In this document: positions 57,179 to 64,000 of the stretch, piece after piece
Layout: each line of letters starts with the position of its first letter
Numbering within the stretch: the stretch's first letter is position 1
From: Carettochelys insculpta
Lineage: Eukaryota; Chordata; Testudines; Carettochelyidae
Length of the DNA stretch: 64,000 bases
Reading direction: 5' to 3'
Assembly: GCF_033958435.1 (NCBI RefSeq)
Contig: NC_134137.1
Span: forward strand, 255,548,501 to 255,612,500
The notes under the pieces: generated by a model
What the model was told of the DNA's origin: nothing
Databases searched by the model: none
The model's input: the letters and a program-made list of their open reading frames with translations, nothing else
Made by a program: the position numbers and the translations under genes

Positions 57179-58545
57179 TTATGTGCAGCTTGCCCTTGAA
57201 AGGACTGCTGTCGACAAATGGGTATCCTCTTCGAATACCCGGTGCAGAGCATAATGCTTGGCGAAGGTGTCATAGGATGACCAGGTAGCCGCTCTACAGA
57301 TGTCTTTTAACATGATGCACTTGAAAAAGGCTGTTGACACCGCCACCGCCCTGGTGGAGTGAGCCCTAGGCGGGGCCAGCAAAGGAGTCTTTCGAATTTC
57401 GTAGCACATCTTTACACAGGACACAATGTGCTTCGAGATTCTCTGTGAAGACAGACCCTCTCCTTTCGACCTGGGAGCGAGAGACTAGAAGTCTGTCCGT
57501 TTTCCGGAAGGACTTAGTTCTGTCTACGTAGAAGGCCAACGCCCTCCTCACATCCAGGAGATGTAGGCGTGCCTCCTTGCTGGAGCTGTGAAGCTTCGGG
57601 TAAAACGTGGGTAAAACTATAGGTTCGTTAAGGCGGAACTCTGAAGAAACTTTTGAAACAAAGGCCGGGTGCAGCCGTAAGGTTACCGCCTCCTTTGAGA
57701 ATACTGTGCAGGGCAGCGTTGCCATAACTGCTGTGAGCTCACTCACCCCGTGAGCTGACGTGATTGCAAGGAGGAAGGTTGTTTTTAATCGTAGGGAGAC
57801 GTAGGGGAACTGTGGCTAAGGGTTCAAAAGGTGGGCCCGTTAGCATGCTGAGCACCAGGTCCAAGTTCCACGATGGTGGAAGCGGTTTCCGAGGGGGGTA
57901 CAGGTTTACCAGCCCCTTCAGGAACCTGGTAACAATAGGATGGGAAAATACCGTGGGCCCCTCCGCTTCACGCCAAAACGCAGATATAGCGGCGAGGTGG
58001 ACCTTTAGCGAGGATAGGGAAAGCCCGCCCCTCTTGAGGTCCAGTAAGTATTCTAGTATTACAGGTATAGGAACATCAAGGGGAGCTAACTGCTTGGCAG
58101 AACACCATGCAGTGAATCGAGTCCATTCCTGCTTGTAGGTCTTCCTGGTGGAGGTCCTTCGGCTACTCTCCAGGACTTGCTGTACTCCCTCCATACATGT
58201 GCTCTCTAGGGAGCTGAGCCATGGATTATCCATGCTTGTAGGCGCAGGCCTTGAGGGTGTGGGTGCACTATGGACCCCTGGGCCTGCGTGAGTAGGTCTG
58301 GTGCCACCGGAAAGGGAAGCAGTGGGCAGTCCGACATGCGCAGAAGCAAGGGGAACCATTGCTGTCGATCCCACGTTGGGACTACTAGAATCATGCGGGC
58401 TCTCTCCCTTCTGGCTTTCTGCAAGACCTTGTGAATGAGCACTGTGGGGGAAAACGTGTAAAGTAGGGGGCCCTTCCATGAAATCGCGACTGCGTCCCCC
58501 AGGGACCCCCGCCCCAATCCTACCCTGGAGCAGTACTGGGGGCAC
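57179..58545 (-). pseudogene. DIRS tyrosine recombinase, frameshifted
   Basis: Three minus-strand frames together cover the protein. 58545-57739 holds the SAM-like N-domain ('TSTRKTYKQEWTRFTAWCSA', 'VILEYLLDLKRGGLSLSSLK'). 57746-57366 holds the middle ('VSELTAVMA', 'HLLDVRRALAFYVDRTKSFR'). 57424-57179 holds the C-terminal catalytic part ('HSTRAVAVSTAFFK', 'DICRAATWSSYDTFAKHYAL'), with the H-x-x-R box and the likely nucleophile Tyr. Frame changes lie near 57785 (an A-run) and 57475. The first catalytic Arg box reads A-H-G-V-S-E, with Gly where the family has Arg. The protein would have inserted circular DNA copies; it cannot do so now. Its N-terminus overlaps the reverse-transcriptase frame, as usual in DIRS. 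Confidence 0.88.
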
Positions 58546-60060
58546 TTCTTGTTGTGCTCAGTGGCAAACAGATCTATCTGAGGAAACCCCCATGTGTGAA
58601 AGATCGGTCGTAGCAGATCGGAACGGATCTGCCATTCATGCGTGAGTGCAAAGCGCCTGCTCAGCTGGTCTGCTTTCACGTTGTGAGCGCCCGGCAAATA
58701 CCAGGCTTTCAACATTATATTGTTGGCGATGCACCAGTTCCACAGCCGGACTGCTTCCGCAGATAGGGCACAGGATCGAGCTCCTCCTTGTCGATTTATA
58801 TAAAACATGGTGGAGGTATTGTCTGTACTGATCCTGACTACTTTGCCTTGTATGTGGTCTCGAAAGTGTTTGCAGGCATTGAACACTGCTCTGAGCTCCA
58901 GTATATTTATGTGCAGTGACTGTTCCATAGGGGACCATAGTCCTTGCGTCACTTTGTCGCCGATGTGAGCTCCCCATCCTATGTAGGAAGCGTCTGTAGT
59001 AAGAAAAATAGAGATTTGCGGTTGGTGAAAGGGTACCCCTGTCAGCATGTTCTTGGGGTTTACCCACCACTGCAGGGATCTGCGCACCTCTGTCGTGGGC
59101 GACACCACACTGCGGACAGTGTGGGATGCCGGCTTGTAGACGCTCGCCAGCCAATGTTGCAGGCTGCGCATATGCAATCTGGCGTTCTGCACCACAAACG
59201 TTGCTGCCACCATGTGGCCTAGCAGCTGCAAGCACGTTAAGACCAGCACCGTGGGGCTGTATGTAATGACTTGCACCAGCGAACTGATGGCGAGAAAGCG
59301 GGCGTCGGGTAGATAGACCCTTGCTGTAATAGAGTTTATACGTGCCCCTATGAACTCTGTGTCTTGTGTGGGGTCGGTCTTGGACTTCGCAAGGTTGATG
59401 ACCAGGCCCAGCGAAGAAAACGTGTCTGCTGCTACGCGTATCATACGTAGGACCTCTGCCTTCGAGGCCCCTTTCAGTAGGCAGTCGTCCAGATATGGGA
59501 ATATAAGTACCCCTTGTCTGTGCAGGTAGGCTGACACCACTGCCAGGGTTTTGGTAAAGACTCTGGGGGCCGAGGAGAGGCCAAACGGAAGAACCTTGTA
59601 CTGGAAATGCTCCTTGCCGACCATAAAACGGAGAAAGCGTCTGTGTGCCGGGTGGATCGTTATATGAAAATACACATCTTGTAAGTCGAGGGCTGCAAAC
59701 CAATCTCCATCGTCCAGTGCCGTGAGTATAGAGGCGACTGTGATCATCCGAAAACGTTGTTTGCGCAAGTACCGGTTGAGGCCCCGAAAAATCTAAGATG
59801 GGCCTCCAGCCTCCTGTTTTCTTCTCTGCAAGGAAGTATCGTGAATAAAAACCTTTCCCCTGAAATCGCTCCAGCACTCTTTCCACCGCCCCTATGAACA
59901 TAGGGTGGTCCACCTCCTGTTTGAGTCTCGCCTCGTGGGAAGCATCCCTGAGGTGGGGCCTGGGCGGAGGTTTCGGCGGTGGGAGCAACAGGAAGGGGAT
60001 CACGTAACCCATGGCTATGATCTCCAGTACCCATTTGTCTGTGGTGATCTTTTGCCATTG
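58206..60060 (-). pseudogene. DIRS reverse transcriptase and RNase H, one frame break
   Basis: The N-terminal part (frame of 60012-58636) has 'ITTDKWVLEIIAMGYVIPF' and 'GFYSRYFLAEKKTGGWRPIL'. After a single-base change in a T-run near 59790, frame 59768-58206 continues with 'DDGDWFAALDLQDVYFHITI', 'VLPFGLSSAPRVFTKTLAVV' and the catalytic box 'FPYLDD' (about 59495). RNase H follows: 'LTTDASYIGWGAHIG', 'LHINILELRAVFNACKHFRD', 'VVRISTDNTSTMFYINRQGG' and 'GAHNVKADQLSRRF', with its acidic residues visible. 520 uninterrupted codons in the main frame point to a fairly young insertion. The YLDD and RNase H residues are intact, but the frame break makes the full protein unavailable. Confidence 0.93.
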
Positions 60061-60148
60061 GGGGTGGAACGGTCAGAGGCGATGATGGTACATTAGCTGG
60101 GGATGGCACTGCGCGATGGTAGTGATAGTGCAGCCCTCGACCTGCCCG

Positions 60149-62323
60149 TCAAACTTGCCGCCTTTGGGCCTGCCCTGAGGATGCATGGCTTTGTTGGGAA
60201 CGTCGCCTAGGAGTTCTATATTGTTGCTGCTGTTGATGTCGCCCTTGGTCGTAGCCCCGTTGGTACTGAGCACGCTGTGGTTGGTACGGGTATCGTCTTT
60301 GCTGAGGGTAATACTTTTTCTTCCTGTATGGAGGGGTATAAATACCCAGGGTTCTGAGTGCAGCTCGAGTCCTTACTGGAGTGAAGGACCGAATCAGTTG
60401 AATCTGCAAACAACTTCTGCGTGTCAAAGGGGAGATCAACAATCTTCGCCTGCAGATCCCTCGGGATACCCGATGTCTGAAGCCAGGATTCCCTGCGCAT
60501 GACCACTGCTGTAGCCGTTGAGTGTGCCGCCGTGTCTGCCATGTCCAGGGCGATCTGGACTCCTGTCCTCGAAGCTGCATAACCTTCTTGCACAATCGCC
60601 TTCAACACCGGCTTATCATCTTCCGGAAGCGAATCCATGAGAGAAGTAAGCCTGGAGTAATTGTCAAAATTATGGTTCGCTAGATGTGCTGCATAATTTG
60701 CCACTCTCAACAGCAGGGTGGAGGAGGAATATACCTTTCTGCCAAACAGCTCTAGCTTCTTGACATCTCTGTCCGTACCCCCTGCTTTGTACTGGGAAGT
60801 CTTTGATCTCTGCTGAGACAATTCTACCACCAAAGAATTTGGTTGTGGGTGACTAAAAAGAAACTCCATGCCCTTCGCCGGGACGAAGTATTTCTTATCC
60901 GCTCTCTTGTTTGTAGGTGGAGCGGAAGCCGGGGTCTGCCATATGGTGGTGGCTGACTCCATGATGGCTTCGTCGAGCGGGATAGCGATTTTGGACGAAG
61001 CTGGGGATCTCAGATTTTTGAGGAGTTTGTGATGCTTCTCCTGTACCTCTGCTGTTTGGATGCCTTGCGTGAAAGCCACCCTTTTAAACAGCTCCTGAAA
61101 CTGTTTGAGGTCGTCCGGTGGAGCAACATCCCCAGGCGCCGTAGCCTCGTCAGGGGAGGACAAGGAGGAACCACTAGGGTAAGCCTCCCTCGAACTCTCA
61201 GGGTCTTGCGGTCGATGGTACACCCGCTCGCTAGAGGCTTGCGAAGGAAAGTCTCGGGTTTCCAAAATCAACTCCCTTTGAGACAGCTGTGTTTCCGTCC
61301 CCGTCCGAGAGTGTCCGCGGGGGTATTGGACAGTCGGGGGGACCTGCCCCTAGGTGTATGCTTGGGGTGTCTGTGCCCAGCATGGTAAGAGCGACCATGG
61401 CAGCACGGGCACAGTTCCTGGGTGCGTACCCCCGGTGTCTGGGAGAGCGAGATCTCCGCAATGATTCAGACAGTGGTGAAACTGGTTTGTGATAGTACTT
61501 ACACCAAGGGATCCAATCCCAGAAAAGGCAAAGGTGGCCCAAGCCATGGTGACGCTGGTTGGAGGAACGGAGAAGGAGGCTCTGGGTAGGCTGGAGGAAA
61601 CCCATGTCTTCTGGGTGGCGTGAGCAGCATAAGGGGAGGGCTTGTTGAGAGTAGCATTGCAGCCCTGTCCAGAGAAGGGCTGCGGTGCCGGATTTTTGCT
61701 CTTGCCTTACCCCTCCCCTGCGGGGCTGGCACCGCCCCCTCCCGTGCCGGGGATCTCGGCCCTGCTGTCGGCGCCGCGCTCGGCGCGCTCAGCTGCGGTG
61801 CCGCGCGGATAATGTCCTCCAGTGCCTGCAGGCTGTGTGCCTGTTGGCCCTGCACCGCTGGGGTCGGTGCCGCTGGTTCTGGCGCTTGCCTGGCCGCCGC
61901 TCTGGGAGCTGCGCGTGCCGGCTGTTTAGTAATCGGAGGCTCAGCCTCTGCCACATGCGCTGCCGCGCTGCCGCTTGTTTGGATCTGCGGCTGGGGGCTG
62001 TGTGCTACGCCCGTCCCGCTCACTGTGACCACCGGCAGGGATCGGGCTGGAGAGAGCTTCCTCCGTTTCTGCACCAAGTGAGTGACGGAAGCCGCCTTCC
62101 TTTTATGGAGCCCAGGGGGTCCCTCCGATTGAGGCCTCTCCGGCACGTCGGGCTGGAGGGCCTTATCAAACAACAGCATTTTCAGCCGCATTTCTCTGTC
62201 TTTTCTGGCCCTGGCTGTGAGCTTTGCACAATGGGAACACTTGTGGGTAATGTGTGATTCCCCCAGGCACCTAATGCATTGACTATGCCCATCAGAGGCT
62301 GGCATAGCTTCGCGGCAGGACAC
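60149..62323 (-). pseudogene. DIRS Gag-like protein, frameshifted
   Basis: The frame at 62323-61499 opens with 'MSCREAMPASDGHSQCIRCL', then 'GESHITHKCSHCAKLTARAR', a CxxC...HxxxxCxxC zinc-binding pattern typical of DIRS Gag N-termini, followed by a Pro/Ala-rich region. A second frame (61605-61231) carries 'RRSRSPRHRGYAPRN'. A third (61271-60216) holds the conserved middle: 'DDLKQFQELFKRVAFTQGIQ', 'FLFSHPQPNSLVVE', 'LLLRVANYAAHLANHNFDNY'. The Gln/Arg-rich end 'YQRGYDQGRHQQQQQYRTP' lies in the frame ending at 60149. At least three frame changes are needed. Gag would package the RNA. Confidence 0.85.
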
Positions 62324-62579
62324 TCACTTTTTGAATCCTGAAGAGGACATCGCGGTGAGTCTTTGAGTTGTTAATAGGGTACTTAGCACTAGATTCATGC
62401 CTGTTCCCCTTTCGTGGACCGCAGCCCGCCGCGGCCAGAGGCCTACTGGCCTTCACGTCCCCGCGTCTTCTCCGCTCCTCCCTCTCTTTACTAAATCTTT
62501 ATATATTTTTTTTTTCCAAGGAAAAAAACCAACCGTTTACACTAAAAAAACTCTAAGCTGACTCTGGCCGTAGCCTGAG

Positions 62580-62779
62580 CGGATTCTGTCTGCAGCCGAT
62601 GGCGGTTGAGAAGGAACTGGCGGGGACCGGATCGCGCACGTGGCCGGGGACGCGCAAGGGAGCGGCGCGCGCCGGCGCATGCGCGGTCCAGGAGAAACTG
62701 CTGGAAAGTTTCCGATCTGCGGTGCTGGGGCAAGCCTGACACTTATTGTGGAGCACGCAGGGGGACACTCGTAGAAGAA
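62580..62779. repeat. DIRS right terminal repeat (5' end of element)
   Basis: Inverted relative to 56836-57000, ending 'ttattgtggagcacgcaggg' and 'ggacactcgtagaagaa'. Frames at 62537-62905 are artefacts of the GC-rich repeat. Confidence 0.88.
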
Positions 62780-62859
62780 TAAAACATTAGGAAGTGTCAC
62801 AAAATTGATGCTACTCCTTTGTACGTCCAAACTGTTACTGAGTAAGAAAGACTCTGTAT

Positions 62860-63110
62860 AAATACCAGCATATGATCCCTGCACACTGATCTCCATGCAC
62901 TCCAACCACTCTGATAAGCCCCATCACCCTCAGACCCACATCCACATCCTCCCGACTAACCAGCTGCACCCAGACTCGCACTCCACCAAGCCCTTGTGCC
63001 CCTGAGCACCTAGACTTCCCTCCCCACTCCACTGAGATCCACTTATAACCTGACCCCTCCAGTAAGCCCACCCCAACCACCTTCACCCGGAAGCCCAAGT
63101 AGAGTCACAT
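62860..63110. repeat. C-rich degenerate array
   Basis: Phrases such as 'ccctgcacactgatctccat', 'gcactccaaccactctga', 'ctccccactccactgagatcc' and 'acctgacccctccagtaagc' repeat loosely, as in the interior of hAT-type elements here. No termini were found. Confidence 0.45.
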
Positions 63111-63451
63111 TGTCCCTGGAACTATGGATGTAAAATCCTGTTTAATATGTTTACCGATTAAAGGGGGAGCAAGCCCCCCACCCCCAGCTACCAACACAGC
63201 TAGTCTGCCCCCTGAATTGATTAAATTTAATTTCATCTTCACTGCAAAACAGGAATTAAGTTGTTGCCAGGCAAGACGACTGTGTGATTTTGTTATATAA
63301 AAAAATTAATACCTAAATAACAGTTTTATTTTTTAATTATGCTTGCTTTTAAATTACCAAATAGACACTAAAATACAGAGCAAAACTGACTTCATTTACC
63401 CAAAAAAGTCAGCCCAGATAAATCTAAATATAGTAAGTTTAACTATCCCAA

Positions 63452-63508
63452 ACCTGGTCTACATTACAGAACTAGGTTGGTGCAAGGTAGTTTATAACCT
63501 AACTACGT
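63452..63508. mobile_element. MITE terminal fragment
   Basis: 'cctggtctacattacagaac' then 'taggttggtgcaaggtag' and 'taacctaactacgtaag' resemble the first ~55 bases of a 'GTCTACACTAC' MITE, truncated. Confidence 0.5.
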
Positions 63509-63509
63509 A

Positions 63510-63630
63510 AGTGGTTCTCAAACTCTCAGTCCATTTGCATCCCAAAGCAGCAACGCTTGGAGCCCACATGACATGCACTGTACCATATAAGGAGTATATA
63601 TGGTGCATGGCTGTGATCTGAATTACACTA
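63510..63630. mobile_element. hAT terminal fragment
   Basis: 'agtggttctcaaactctcag' is the classic 'CAGTGGTTCTCAAACT' hAT end. The opposite end was not found, so the copy is truncated or interrupted by the next element. Confidence 0.55.
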
Positions 63631-63633
63631 AAG

Positions 63634-64000
63634 CTATGTCTACACTAGTGTTTTGTCGACTAAACCCCGGGAGCATCCACATTCCCAAGGCATTCGGTCG
63701 ACAGTAAATTGAGAGAATGTGGCACTTTTGTTGACAGCGTCTTGCCACTCGCCCATGAGGCAGAATGCCATCGAGAGATCTGTTGACAGGAAGCCAGTCT
63801 GGATGTTCCGAGGGGGCCTCTGTCGACAGACATGGCTTCTAGGACACTGGGCACCCCTGTCTGCTGTGCTACTGGTTGGCTGCTCTATCGACAGAATGGA
63901 TCGCTCCTTCGATCCGCTTTGCGGTCTGGATGCAATTTGTCCACAGAAGTTTTGTTGGAAGATATCTTCAACACTGACTGTACAATCAGTACAAGCTCTC
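63634..64000. mobile_element. 'GTCTACACTAG' DNA transposon, cut by the window end
   Basis: It begins 'ctatgtctacactagtgttt' and contains repeated 'gtcgac' and 'tcgacag' motifs, as in Harbinger-type MITEs of turtles. The right terminus would be beyond 64000. The minus-strand 64-codon frame has no domain. Confidence 0.6.

Larger units (their letters stand above)
56776..62779 (-). mobile_element. DIRS retrotransposon with complete termini, frame-broken
   Basis: DIRS elements use a tyrosine recombinase instead of an integrase. This 6.0-kb copy, sense on the minus strand, has all the landmarks. An inverted terminal repeat lies at about 56836-57000 against 62586-62745 (sharing 'gatcggaaactttccaac' and 'ctggcggggacc'), an internal complementary region at 57039-57137, and Gag, reverse transcriptase/RNase H and recombinase regions in that order. 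Several one-base frame breaks mean none of the three proteins is intact. It lies in the intron upstream of the exon at 56233, in the gene's direction. Confidence 0.92.

Noticed and set aside
61620..62257. Plus-strand frames of 153 and 190 codons
   Set aside because: They are antisense shadows of the Pro/Ala-rich DIRS Gag region, where CG-rich codons leave the reverse strand open.

Overview
The window looks like nuclear DNA from an amniote, most likely a turtle: AT-rich, gene-poor and packed with CR1 LINEs, a tRNA-derived SINE, Penelope-like (PLE) 3' ends, DIRS retrotransposons, Harbinger and hAT DNA transposons and MITEs, plus old MIR/L2-like relics. The species is inferred from this repeat mix, not from a gene. 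Nearly all open frames are relics of transposable elements or chance frames; nothing bacterial or viral is present.

The only host gene I can support lies on the minus strand at its right end: three phase-compatible exons (56300-56233, 47333-47220, 45574-45544) encoding the last 70 residues of a protein I do not recognise. Its stop is followed closely by a polyadenylation signal. The rest of the gene would lie beyond position 64000.

1-9 kb holds a MIR-like SINE, a MITE with TAA duplications, a hAT relic and an L2-type tail. 9-20 kb holds a decayed CR1, hAT and Tigger-like MITEs, two PLE palindromes, a hAT relic with a C-rich array and two CA microsatellites. 19.9-23.4 kb is a nested stack: a CR1 split by a 1.8-kb Harbinger element with CAG duplications, then a fold-back MITE, then a 617-bp PLE palindrome. 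23.4-32 kb is mostly anonymous. 32-35 kb has two hAT elements sharing an internal module. 36.85-39.84 kb is a CR1 with endonuclease and reverse transcriptase regions, interrupted by a tRNA SINE. 41-42 kb has two more hAT relics; 42-45.5 kb is AT-rich and may include a longer 3' UTR of the minus-strand gene.

45-64 kb is the gene region. Its introns carry a badly decayed DIRS element (about 50.8-54.06 kb), a small PLE palindrome, and a structurally complete but frame-broken 6-kb DIRS element (56776-62779) with inverted terminal repeats and an internal complementary region. Both DIRS copies lie in the gene's transcriptional direction.

The most interesting signal is a set of four PLE-derived palindromes (12682, 16910, 22773, 55823), each flanked by an 11-13 bp target duplication. 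Three of them place two hammerhead-ribozyme-like cores, or degraded versions, near the centre in opposite orientations.
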